Below the pieces are notes generated by a model. The model was not told the origin of the DNA and searched no databases. It worked only from the letters and a program-made list of their open reading frames with translations. A stretch of 64,000 bases of DNA from the NCBI GenBank assembly GCA_041396045.1, contig JAWKZI010000006.1, positions 124,001 through 188,000 of the forward strand, given 5' to 3'. Positions within the stretch are counted from its first letter, which is position 1, and each line of letters begins with the position of its first letter. Of the stretch, positions 54,490-63,080 are shown in pieces. Made by a program: the position numbers and the translations under genes. The DNA is from SHZI01 sp041396045 (lineage in GTDB: Bacteria; Pseudomonadota; Gammaproteobacteria; Steroidobacterales; GCA-2729495).

Positions 54490-55419
54490 ATGGTGATCGA
54501 CTTTCACGCCCATGTGTTTGCCAGGGGCTGGGTTCCGAAGCGGTTTTTCGACGCGATCGCCGATATGGCGGCTGCGTCCATGAAGAAAAAGGGCATGGAT
54601 GCCTGCGCCACAGACATCGCGAAGATGATGGCGGGCAGTGCCGGTGATCCGCACGGTGACGAGTTGGTCAAGGAGATGGATGCTGCCGGCATCAGCAAGT
54701 CGATCGTTTTGCCCATCGATTACGGCATGGGCCTGGGCGAGCCGGAGATCGGCATCGAGAACCTGAACCACAAGTACCGCGACATGGCTGGCAAACACGC
54801 CGGGCGTCTGGTCTGGTTCGCCGGTATCGATCCGCGGCGGGAGAACGCCCCAGAGTTGCTGACCCGGTTGCTCGACGAAGGCGCTCGCGGCCTCAAGTTG
54901 CAGCAGGCCTGCGGCTTCTATCCGACCGACAAGGAAACCTACCGTCTGCTGCAGATCATGTCTGACCGTGACCTGCCGGTGCTGTTTCACTGTTCTCACA
55001 TGATCCCGCCGTTCAAGAGCAAGTACTGCGAGCCGCGCTATATCGACGAAGTGTCCATCGACTTTCCCAAACTCAAGATCATCGCGGGTCATCTGGGCAC
55101 GGCACTGGCGTACCGGGACTGGGTGCCGATTCTCAAGACCCGCGGCAATGTCTTCGGTGACATATCCCTGTGGCAGGAGCAGGCCAAGCGCGATTTCGGC
55201 CAGTTCTGTGTCGCAGTACGCGACCTGCTGGATCACGTTGGTCACGAAAAGGTTCTGTTCGGCTCCGACACGCCGGCAAGCCGCAACCAGATGTCGGTCC
55301 CGGACTGGGTGAAGCTGTGGCAGAAGCTGCCCGAGCACTCCGCTGGCGGCGTGAAGTTCAGCCAGAAGGAAATCGACGCCGTGATGGCGGGCAATGCGGA
55401 GCTCGCCTTCGGCTACTGA
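54490..55419 (+). CDS. Amidohydrolase family metal-dependent hydrolase (ACMSD-like)
   Basis: A 309-residue TIM-barrel enzyme of the amidohydrolase_2 type. Metal ligands are visible: DFHAHVF (residues 4-10, HxH), the strand 5 histidine in LFHCSHM, the histidine in IIAGHLGTA and Asp in VLFGSDTPAS. This is the pattern of ACMSD/2-pyrone hydrolase/decarboxylase relatives acting on aromatic-derived acids. The substrate is unknown. It is a single gene with a strong Shine-Dalgarno element. Confidence 0.9.
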   Translation: MVIDFHAHVFARGWVPKRFFDAIADMAAASMKKKGMDACATDIAKMMAGSAGDPHGDELVKEMDAAGISKSIVLPIDYGMGLGEPEIGIENLNHKYRDMAGKHAGRLVWFAGIDPRRENAPELLTRLLDEGARGLKLQQACGFYPTDKETYRLLQIMSDRDLPVLFHCSHMIPPFKSKYCEPRYIDEVSIDFPKLKIIAGHLGTALAYRDWVPILKTRGNVFGDISLWQEQAKRDFGQFCVAVRDLLDHVGHEKVLFGSDTPASRNQMSVPDWVKLWQKLPEHSAGGVKFSQKEIDAVMAGNAELAFGY

Positions 55420-55585
55420 CCTGGTGCTCAAGCGCTGAATCCCGGCACACCGGTGTGATTTGCGATCTGGCACACAGACCGCACCTGCTACGGTCGGTAT
55501 GAAGAAAGATGGCAGACCGGGCCGCTCTCGGTAGCCGCCAGGAAGCAGGATGTATTCATGATCTACCCAAGCCGGCATATGGCCC

Positions 55586-56505
55586 ATGATGGCGCCGGCT
55601 GATCCGGTCATGGTTGAAGCAGCAAATCCTGCCGCATTGCAAGCGATGGCGCGCCGCATTGGCGAGCTGCCTTTATTACCGCAGGTGGTGATCCAGCTTC
55701 TCTGCCTGGATCCAAAGGATGCGTGCTTTTTCGAAAAGGTTCTTGAACTGGTACAGCAGGACCCGCCATTCGCGGTACGTCTGATTCGAATCGCCAACTC
55801 GGCTGATTCGGCACCGGTGGTCTGTGTGCAGTCGTTGAGGGCGGCGTTGACGCGTCTGGGCGTTGACCGCGTGCGAGGCATGGTGACGGGGCTGGCTGTG
55901 GCCCGGGTTTTTATTCCCACTGAAGCCGGACAAAAAGCGTTGTGGTCTCATGCAATCCAGACGGCATTGCTGGCTACGGAGATTGCCCGTCTAACGACAC
56001 CCATGTTGGTTGATCCGGAGTCCGCATACCTGGCTGGCCTGTTGCATGACATTGGCAGGTTCGTAATGCTCGAGCACGCTACCGACGACCTGCGTGCGGT
56101 GGATGCACGGGAATGGGAATCACCACAGGCTCTGGTTGATGCGGACCTGGCGGTGTTTCGCTACACGCACAGTGAACTGGGTGGGCTGGCCTGTGAACAC
56201 TGGGGTCTGCCGCCTGCCATAACCTGCGTGGCACGTTACCATCATGTCGAATCTCTTGATCAACTCCCCGTCGCACAGCGGCCGTTCGCCCCTTGCTCGA
56301 ATGTGTGCGATTGGCGGACCGGCTAAGTGTCTCGGTACTTAATCTGGTGGAATCCACCCAGCCGGTAGTTGAGGATATGACCAGTTCAATCAAGTCAGTG
56401 TGTGCCGATTCGGAGATGGCGGGCCGCATAAATTCGCAATACCTTGCGGTGCGCATCGGGCGCCTTGCAGAGCAAAGTCATGGCAAGGGCATGAGCTTCA
56501 CTTGA
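55586..56505 (+). CDS. HDOD domain signalling protein, frameshifted near the C-terminus
   Basis: The N-terminal 235 residues carry the HDOD core: ARRIGELPLLPQVVIQLLCL, FAVRLIRIANSADSA, LRAALTRLGVDRVRGMVTGL and HDIGR in AGLLHDIGRFVMLEH (about residue 155), then SELGGLACEHWGLPPAI. At about 56288 the frame slips; the alternative frame gives RPLLECVRLADRLSVSVLNL and ends at TGA 56503-56505. HDOD proteins bind nucleotide or phosphoryl signals and influence motility or cell-cycle programmes; specific role unknown. The start ATG 55586 (or 55589) is chosen by domain start. Confidence 0.85.
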
Positions 56506-56586
56506 GCTGAAGGCGCACAGCCAGATAGCCCGTTGGCGCATGCGAACGTTTTAGCGAGTATTCTCTTGTCCAACGGGGATACACAC

Positions 56587-58425
56587 ATGAGCCACTCCAA
56601 CCGAAAGCTGATTGCAGGGGTCGCCGCGCTGACCGTGGTTGCCGGCAACGTCGCAGCGGAAACACAGGGCGTTGCTGAGAAGGCCGGCGGCTACTGGACG
56701 GCGGAGCAGGCCGACGCCATTCTGCAGAAGACCCTGCGCGTGCATCTGGCGCCATCGCTGAACGGCCTGTCGGTCGAGGAGCGCACAGCGCTGCAGAAGC
56801 TGCTGGCAGTGGGGCAGATCATGCAACGTCTGTACGAGGAGTCGCGGCATCCACAGGCACTGGCCGCGCATGATGAACTGTTGCGGGTGACCGGCACAGA
56901 ACTGGATCCCGGGCGCGGGCAGATGCTTCGCGATCTGTATCGGTTGAGTAGCGGGCCGATCATTACTTCCCTGGATAACCGGCGTTTACCATTCCTCCCG
57001 GTTGCTGATGAAACGCCGGGGAAGAATGTCTATCCGGCAGGCATAGGCAGAGACGAAATCGACAGGTTGCTCGCTCAGCACCCGGAACTGCAACCAGAGC
57101 TGATGCACCTGCGCTACGTTGTGCGTCGAAATCAGCCCGGCACCATTCAGCGCGATCTGCAGGCCCTCAAGCGGCACCCGGTCCTGGCAGTGCTCCATCC
57201 GGGACTGACGGATGAGCTGATTCATGCGCAGGCCAATCCCGCGGAGCATTCGCTCTACGCGATCCCGTACTCGGTTGCCTATGCCGATGACCTCATGCGG
57301 GCATACAAACTGCTGTTTGATGCGGCGCAGGCGCTTGGCCAGTCTGATCCGGCATTTTCCCGTTATCTGCGCAACCGTGCCCGCGATCTGCTCGCTGACG
57401 ACTACGAGGCGGGTGACGCTGCCTGGGTCACGGGCCACTTCAAGAACCTGAACGCACAAATCGGGTCTTACGAGACCTATGACGATCAGCTCTATGGTGT
57501 CAAAACCTTCTTTGGTCTTAGCGTGCTGATTCGCGATCCCGAACGCAGTGCGGAACTCGCCGCCGCCACGCAAGGGTTACAAGCCATAGAAGACTCCCTG
57601 CCATACGAGTCAACGCGACGCATTCGTGAAGATATCCCGGTCGGGGTCTATACCGTTGTCGCCGATTTCGGTCAGGCGCGTGGTGCCAATACGGCATCGA
57701 TCCTGCCCAATGAAGCGTATCTCACCCGGCAGTACGGGCGGACGATCCTCCTGCGTGGAAACATACTGACCAATGCCAGGCTCTTCGAAGTTGCCAGGGC
57801 GTCCTTCGAAGCTGCAATCGATGTACGACATCATGCGGATCTCACAGCGGAAGGGAGCCTCCAGCGAACGCTGTGGCACGAGATCGGTCATTATCTGGGC
57901 GTCGATCTGACACGTGACGGGCGCGATCTTGACGAAGCCCTGCAGGACGCCTCTGATCTCTATGAGGAAATGAAGGCTGACCTGGTATCGCTGTTTGCCG
58001 TGCGCCAGCTCACCACCCGCGGTTACTACACGCCAGACCAGGCCAGGGCCGTCTACGCAGCGGGTATTCTGCGTGTCCTGCAGAAGACAGAGCCGCGCAG
58101 GACCCAGCCTTACCAGACCATGCAGCTCATGCAGTGGAACTGGTTGCTGGAACAAGGCGTGCTGACCTTCAACAGCAGGAACCAGACCATGGATATCCAC
58201 TACGATCGCTACCATGACGCCGTCGGCAAGCTGCTGGCAGAGGTGCTGTCGATTCAGAGTGAAGGCAATCGGGAGCGGGCTGAGTCCTTCGTCAAGCGCT
58301 ACACGGCCTGGGATCCCGCTCTGCACGGCGTGGTGGCCGGGAGAATGCAGGCGCAGGAGACCTATCGCTACGCACTGCTGACTTACGAGGCGATTGGTGA
58401 TCCGCCACCGGTTGCAGTACCGTGA
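56587..58425 (+). CDS. M49-like (dipeptidyl-peptidase III-type) zinc metallopeptidase, exported
   Basis: A 612-residue protein with signal peptide (HSNRKLIAGVAALTVVAGNV, cleavage near VAAET). The zinc site HEIGHYLG (His431, Glu432, His435) is followed 29 residues later by YEEMKADLVSLF, supplying the third ligand glutamate. This pair resembles the HELLGH...EECRAE signature of M49 but with the HExxH spacing usual in most gluzincins. Members act on short peptides. Two stretches, TQGVAEKAGGYWTAEQADAI and a long helical region (about 190-330), precede the active site. It is followed 12 bp later by the DUF488 gene. Confidence 0.78.
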   Translation: MSHSNRKLIAGVAALTVVAGNVAAETQGVAEKAGGYWTAEQADAILQKTLRVHLAPSLNGLSVEERTALQKLLAVGQIMQRLYEESRHPQALAAHDELLRVTGTELDPGRGQMLRDLYRLSSGPIITSLDNRRLPFLPVADETPGKNVYPAGIGRDEIDRLLAQHPELQPELMHLRYVVRRNQPGTIQRDLQALKRHPVLAVLHPGLTDELIHAQANPAEHSLYAIPYSVAYADDLMRAYKLLFDAAQALGQSDPAFSRYLRNRARDLLADDYEAGDAAWVTGHFKNLNAQIGSYETYDDQLYGVKTFFGLSVLIRDPERSAELAAATQGLQAIEDSLPYESTRRIREDIPVGVYTVVADFGQARGANTASILPNEAYLTRQYGRTILLRGNILTNARLFEVARASFEAAIDVRHHADLTAEGSLQRTLWHEIGHYLGVDLTRDGRDLDEALQDASDLYEEMKADLVSLFAVRQLTTRGYYTPDQARAVYAAGILRVLQKTEPRRTQPYQTMQLMQWNWLLEQGVLTFNSRNQTMDIHYDRYHDAVGKLLAEVLSIQSEGNRERAESFVKRYTAWDPALHGVVAGRMQAQETYRYALLTYEAIGDPPPVAVP

Positions 58426-58437
58426 AGAGGCTTGGTC

Positions 58438-58974
58438 ATGACGCTTCCGTTTTTCACGATCGGCCATTCCACACGGACGGTTGAGGAGTTTCTGGAGCTG
58501 CTGCGAGCCGCCCGGGTGAGCTTCGTCGTCGACATCCGGACGGTACCCAGATCTAGAACCAACCCCCAATACAACCGGGATGTACTGCCGGACACGCTGG
58601 CCGCATTTGACGTCGGCTACGAACACATTGCCACGCTCGGTGGCTTGCGCAGCAAGTCAAAAGAAGTAACGCCGGATATCAATGGCTTCTGGGAAAACCG
58701 CAGCTTTCACAACTATGCCGACTACGCGCTCAGCGCATCCTTCCGGGAAGGCCTGGACCGGCTGATTGCCCTGGGCCGCACGCAACGCTGCGCGATGATG
58801 TGCTCGGAAGCAGTCTGGTGGCGTTGTCATCGCCGCATCGTTTCGGACCATCTTATTGCGCGGGGCGAGGCGGTCTTTCACCTGATGAACAAGGACAGCG
58901 TCGTGCCAGCGAACCTGACTGAAGGCGCCATTGTCCGAAAAGCCGTAGTGACCTACCCGCCGACTGCCGCTTAG
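58438..58974 (+). CDS. DUF488 family protein
   Basis: A 178-residue protein with the DUF488 pattern: FFTIGHSTRTVEEFLELLRA, VVDIRTVPRSRTNPQYNRDV, YEHIATLGGLRSKS, and a cysteine-containing CAMMCSEAVWWRCHRRIVSD. The conserved cysteine/histidine set suggests metal or nucleic-acid chemistry; function is unknown. ATG 58438 is preferred over TTG 58432. The stop overlaps the convergent EamA gene by 4 bp. Confidence 0.9.
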   Translation: MTLPFFTIGHSTRTVEEFLELLRAARVSFVVDIRTVPRSRTNPQYNRDVLPDTLAAFDVGYEHIATLGGLRSKSKEVTPDINGFWENRSFHNYADYALSASFREGLDRLIALGRTQRCAMMCSEAVWWRCHRRIVSDHLIARGEAVFHLMNKDSVVPANLTEGAIVRKAVVTYPPTAA

Positions 58975-59915
58975 CGGGGTGTGCCGGCAGGAGCAGGCGC
59001 CTTCAGGTTGGGACCGGCGATGAGTATGCCGACCCCGACCAGCAACATGCCGGTGAGGTGAAACAGCCGGAAGGCCTCGCCCAGAAAGAGTACGGACAGC
59101 ACCGCGCCGATCACCGGCATCACGTTCATGAACTGGCCGGTTGCCGCTGCACCCACCAGTTCCACGCCGCGATTGAAAAACAGGTAGGCCACCAGCGAAG
59201 GAAACACCGAGACATAGGCGATGGCCAGCCAGCTGGCTGTTTGCGGAACGATCAGCCGACCGGAGTAAACCTCCCACACATACAAGGGCAGGATAAACAC
59301 GACGCCGACGATCAGCGTTGCAGCCATGAAGCTGAGCGGGTGAACCTTTGGCCGCCGCCGCAGGTAGACCGAGTAAATCGACCAGATCAGCACCGCCACA
59401 CCGATGATGGCATCGCCGGTGTTGATGTGTATGCCGAGTAGCAGATGCAGGTCGCCGCGCGCCAGAATCACCAGCACGCCAGTCAGTGATACGACTACAC
59501 CGACGATCTGGCGGACCGACACACGATCCTGAAGCAGCAGCGCACCAACCACCAGAATAAGCGCCGGCTGGGCGGCTTGCAGCAACATGGCATTCAGCGC
59601 CGTGGTGGTCTGCAGGCCCGAGTAAAGCAGGGTGTTGAACGCCCCGATCCCCAGAACGCCAAGCAACAAAAGCATGCGCCAGCTTTGTATCAGCAGCGGC
59701 CAGTCTGCCTTCAGGTGGCGCCAGGCGAAGGGCAGTAACAGCAGGAGTGCAAAGCTCCACCGCCAGAACGTGAGGGCGACCGGCGGCACCAGGTCGCGCG
59801 CACCTCTGGCCACGATCGCATTACCGGCCCAGAACAAGGCGGTAAACGACAGCAGCGCATAGGCTGAGTTCCAGAGCGGCGCAATCATTGTCCGCACGGC
59901 ATTCGGTGGTCGCAT
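58971..59915 (-). CDS. EamA/DMT superfamily transporter
   Basis: The 314-residue membrane protein has ten predicted helices in two EamA repeats: SFTALFWAGNAIVARGARDL and PPVALTFWRWSFALLLLLPF in the first, IIGVAVLIWSIYSVYLRRRP and YVSVFPSLVAYLFFNRGVEL in the second. It ends APAPAGTPR. RhaT/YdcZ-like EamA proteins export amino acids or metabolites; the substrate cannot be read. It lies between DUF488 and the RND operon, transcribed with the latter direction but separated from it by 27 bp. Confidence 0.9.
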   Translation of the reverse strand: MRPPNAVRTMIAPLWNSAYALLSFTALFWAGNAIVARGARDLVPPVALTFWRWSFALLLLLPFAWRHLKADWPLLIQSWRMLLLLGVLGIGAFNTLLYSGLQTTTALNAMLLQAAQPALILVVGALLLQDRVSVRQIVGVVVSLTGVLVILARGDLHLLLGIHINTGDAIIGVAVLIWSIYSVYLRRRPKVHPLSFMAATLIVGVVFILPLYVWEVYSGRLIVPQTASWLAIAYVSVFPSLVAYLFFNRGVELVGAAATGQFMNVMPVIGAVLSVLFLGEAFRLFHLTGMLLVGVGILIAGPNLKAPAPAGTPR

Positions 59916-59942
59916 GCTCGGAATGGGCCTGAAGCAGCCCTC

Positions 59943-62900
59943 CTAGGTTGCCATGTCCTGAATGCGGTCACGCAAGTCACGCGTTGTGCGACGAACGATG
60001 ACAAAAAACAGCGGGATATAAAAGATTGCCAGAACCGTAGCCGTCAACATGCCGCCGATCACGGCGGTCCCGATCGCGATGCGGCTGTTGGCGCCGGCAC
60101 CGGTCGAAACGGCGAGGGGCAGCACGCCGAAGATGAAGGCCAGGCTGGTCATCAGGATGGGGCGCAGCCGGATCCTTGCGGCTTCGATGGCGGCCTCGAT
60201 GATGCGCTTGCCCTTACGCTCTGCCTGCTCGGCGAATTCGATCATCAGGATGGCGTTTTTTGCTGCCAGTCCCATTGTGGTCAGCAAACCGATCTGCAGA
60301 TAGACGTCGTTTTCCAGCCCACGCAGCGTCACCGCGAGAATCGCGCCGACCAGTCCGAGCGGGATGATGAGCAACACGGCGATCGGAATCGTCCAGCTTT
60401 CATACAACGCCGCCAGACAGAGGAAGACCACGAGCAAGGACAAGCCATACAGGAATGGTGCCTGGCCCGCCGACAGCCGCTCCTGATAGGACAGGCCACT
60501 CCAGGCGACAGAGGTGCCGGGCGACGCTTCAGCCAGCCGGGACATGGCGTCCATCGCTTCACCGGAACTCTTGCCCGGTGCCGCCCGACCCTGGAACTCG
60601 TAGGAAGGCACGCCGGAAAAACGTGAAAGCGTTGGCGGCACCGCCGACCAGCTCATGGTGGCAAAGGATGAAAACGGCGTCATCGCCCCATTGGAAGACC
60701 GAACGTACCACTGCGAGAGATCCTGTGGCTCGGCCCGGTAAGGTGCATCGCCCTGGACATACACGCGCTTGACCCTGCCGCGATCGTTGAAGTCGTTAAC
60801 GTATCGTCCGCCCCATGCTGTTGCCAGTGTCGTGTTGACATCGCCCGGGTTGAGTCCGAGCACCGCAAGCTTCTGCTGGTCAATATTGATCTTGAGGGTT
60901 GGCCGGTCTTCCAGTTCGGTTGACCGGACGCCCGTCACCGTCGGATCCTGACGTGCCGCTGCCAGGAGCTTGTCGCGGGCAGCCTTGAATTCTTCACGGG
61001 TCAGCTCGCCGGTATTCCGCAACTCCATCGTGAACCCGTCCACCTGACCCAGGCCGCGTACAGCCGGCGGCATCAGTACAAACACATCGACATCGCGCAA
61101 GGCTGCAAATGCCGTGGATGCGCGCCGGGTGATGGCCTCGGCAGTGTTCTGCTTGCCGGGGCGCTTGTCCCAATCCGCCAGCGCCAGAAAGCCCTGGCCG
61201 GTATTCTGACCACTGGTTCCGCTGACCGTTAACATCGCCTTGACGTTGGCTGCTTCCTCCGTGAGGAAGTAGTGCTCGATGGCCTCTTGCGCCTCGACGG
61301 TGGGGCCCAGTGTCGCGGCTGGCGGCAAATTGAAGATAACCATCGCGCCGCCCTGGTCCTCGTTCGGCAGGAAGCTGGTGGGCAATCGGACGAACATCAA
61401 CAGAAGCAGCGCCACGACGACCCCATAGACCAGCAGCAACTGCCACTTTCGATTGACGCTGCCGCCAATTGCATGGGTGTAGCGATCGGCATTGCGCTTG
61501 AACATGCTGTTGAACCAGTTCTGCGCGGGCGCCAGCCAAGCACCCAGCCGGCCACCCTCACGTTCCTCCGGCCGCTTCAGCAATGTGGCGGTTAACGCCG
61601 GCGTCAGGATCAGGGCGACCAGAACTGACAATGTCATCGCCGAAATAATCGTCAGTGAAAACTGCCGATAGATGACGCCGGTAGAGCCGCCGAAAAATGC
61701 CATTGGCAGGAACACCGCCGACAGCACCAGGCCGATCGCCACCAGGGCGACCTGGATCTCGCGCATCGACTCAATGGTGGCTTCCTTTGGCGACATCTGC
61801 GGGTTTTCGGCCATCAACCGTTCCACGTTCTCGACCACGACGATGGCGTCGTCGACCAGCAGGCCGATGGCCAGCACGAGCCCGAACAGGGTCAGGGTAT
61901 TGATCGAGTATCCGGCAACCGCCAGCACGGCGAAGGTACCAAGGATGACGACCGGGACGGCGATCGTCGGGATCAACGTGGCGCGCCAGCCCTGGAGAAA
62001 AACGAACATGACGATCACCACCAGGAAGATGGCGGCGATCAGCGTCTTGACGACTTCCGTGACGGACAGCTTGATGAAGGAAGTGGTGTCGAAGGGGAAG
62101 GCATAGGTGAATCCGGCCGGGAAGTCGGCCGACTGGTCCTTGATCGCCTGCTTGACGAGTTGGGCAGTTTTCAGGGCGTCGGCACCGGGCGACATCATGA
62201 TTGCGATGCCAGCGCCCGGATGGCCGTTGATGTGACTGACGATGTCGTAGCTTTCGGCGCCGAGTTCGACCCGCGCAACATCCGACAGCTTGACGGTAGA
62301 GCCATCGGTTTCCGTCTTCAGAATGATGTCGCGGAACTGCTGGGGCGTCGTGAAACGCGATTGCGCGGTAACGGTGGCATCCAGCCGTTGCGAGGCAGGC
62401 ATTGGTTGCCCGCCGATCTCGCCGGCCGCAATTTCGGTGTTCTGGGCCTGAACTGCTGCCATGACGTCACCCGGCATCAGCGCGAAACTGGCAAGTCGGC
62501 TGGGATCCAGCCAGATGCGCATGGCGTAGGGGGCACCGAAGACCTGGGTGTCGCCCACACCGGGGATACGACCGATGACGTCCTGCATGGTCGAGACCAT
62601 GTAGTCGGAGACATCCTGATTCGTGCGCTGGTCCGTCTCGTCGTATACCGCTGCCACCATCAGAAAGTCCGGATTCGACTTGGTGACCCTGAGCCCTTGC
62701 TGTTGCACTTGCTGGGGGAGTCGGGGCAGTGCCGCCTGCACCTTGTTCTGAACCTGCACCTGGGCAATGTCCGCATCGGTGCCCTTTTCGAAGGTAGCCG
62801 TAATAACCACCTGTCCGCGCGAACTGGACGACGACTTGAAGTACATCAGCCCGTCAATGCCCGTGAGCTGCTGTTCGATCACCTGGGTAACGCTGTTTTC

Positions 62901-63074
62901 CAGGGTCTCGGCAGACGCTCCCGGATAGCTGGCGCGGATGTTGACGTTGGGCGGGGCTACATCAGGGTACTGCTCGGTTGGCAGCAGGTAGATAGCCCCG
63001 GCACCAAGCAGCATGACGATGATGGCAATGACCCAGGCAAAGATCGGCCGGTCGATAAAGATCCGCGACAGCAT
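59943..63074 (-). CDS. RND efflux pump inner-membrane subunit (HAE1/AcrB type)
   Basis: The 1043-residue protein has the HAE1 start FIDRPIFAWVIAIIVMLLGA, the porter-domain PNVNIRASYPGASAETLENS, the proton relay aspartates in GLLVDDAIVVVENVERLM (about 406-423), the second repeat with NAILMIEFAEQAERKGKRII (about 935-955) and 12 membrane helices. AcrB-like trimers export hydrophobic drugs, detergents and bile salts with H+ antiport. It follows the membrane fusion protein gene (6 bp) and would need an outer-membrane TolC-type channel, not in this window. No damage is visible along 3.1 kb. Confidence 0.97.
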   Translation of the reverse strand: MLSRIFIDRPIFAWVIAIIVMLLGAGAIYLLPTEQYPDVAPPNVNIRASYPGASAETLENSVTQVIEQQLTGIDGLMYFKSSSSSRGQVVITATFEKGTDADIAQVQVQNKVQAALPRLPQQVQQQGLRVTKSNPDFLMVAAVYDETDQRTNQDVSDYMVSTMQDVIGRIPGVGDTQVFGAPYAMRIWLDPSRLASFALMPGDVMAAVQAQNTEIAAGEIGGQPMPASQRLDATVTAQSRFTTPQQFRDIILKTETDGSTVKLSDVARVELGAESYDIVSHINGHPGAGIAIMMSPGADALKTAQLVKQAIKDQSADFPAGFTYAFPFDTTSFIKLSVTEVVKTLIAAIFLVVIVMFVFLQGWRATLIPTIAVPVVILGTFAVLAVAGYSINTLTLFGLVLAIGLLVDDAIVVVENVERLMAENPQMSPKEATIESMREIQVALVAIGLVLSAVFLPMAFFGGSTGVIYRQFSLTIISAMTLSVLVALILTPALTATLLKRPEEREGGRLGAWLAPAQNWFNSMFKRNADRYTHAIGGSVNRKWQLLLVYGVVVALLLLMFVRLPTSFLPNEDQGGAMVIFNLPPAATLGPTVEAQEAIEHYFLTEEAANVKAMLTVSGTSGQNTGQGFLALADWDKRPGKQNTAEAITRRASTAFAALRDVDVFVLMPPAVRGLGQVDGFTMELRNTGELTREEFKAARDKLLAAARQDPTVTGVRSTELEDRPTLKINIDQQKLAVLGLNPGDVNTTLATAWGGRYVNDFNDRGRVKRVYVQGDAPYRAEPQDLSQWYVRSSNGAMTPFSSFATMSWSAVPPTLSRFSGVPSYEFQGRAAPGKSSGEAMDAMSRLAEASPGTSVAWSGLSYQERLSAGQAPFLYGLSLLVVFLCLAALYESWTIPIAVLLIIPLGLVGAILAVTLRGLENDVYLQIGLLTTMGLAAKNAILMIEFAEQAERKGKRIIEAAIEAARIRLRPILMTSLAFIFGVLPLAVSTGAGANSRIAIGTAVIGGMLTATVLAIFYIPLFFVIVRRTTRDLRDRIQDMAT

Positions 63075-63080
63075 TTTTGG

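Noticed and set aside
54442..55920. Leftward 492-codon open frame
   Set aside because: Antisense to the amidohydrolase and HDOD genes, which carry clear catalytic motifs.
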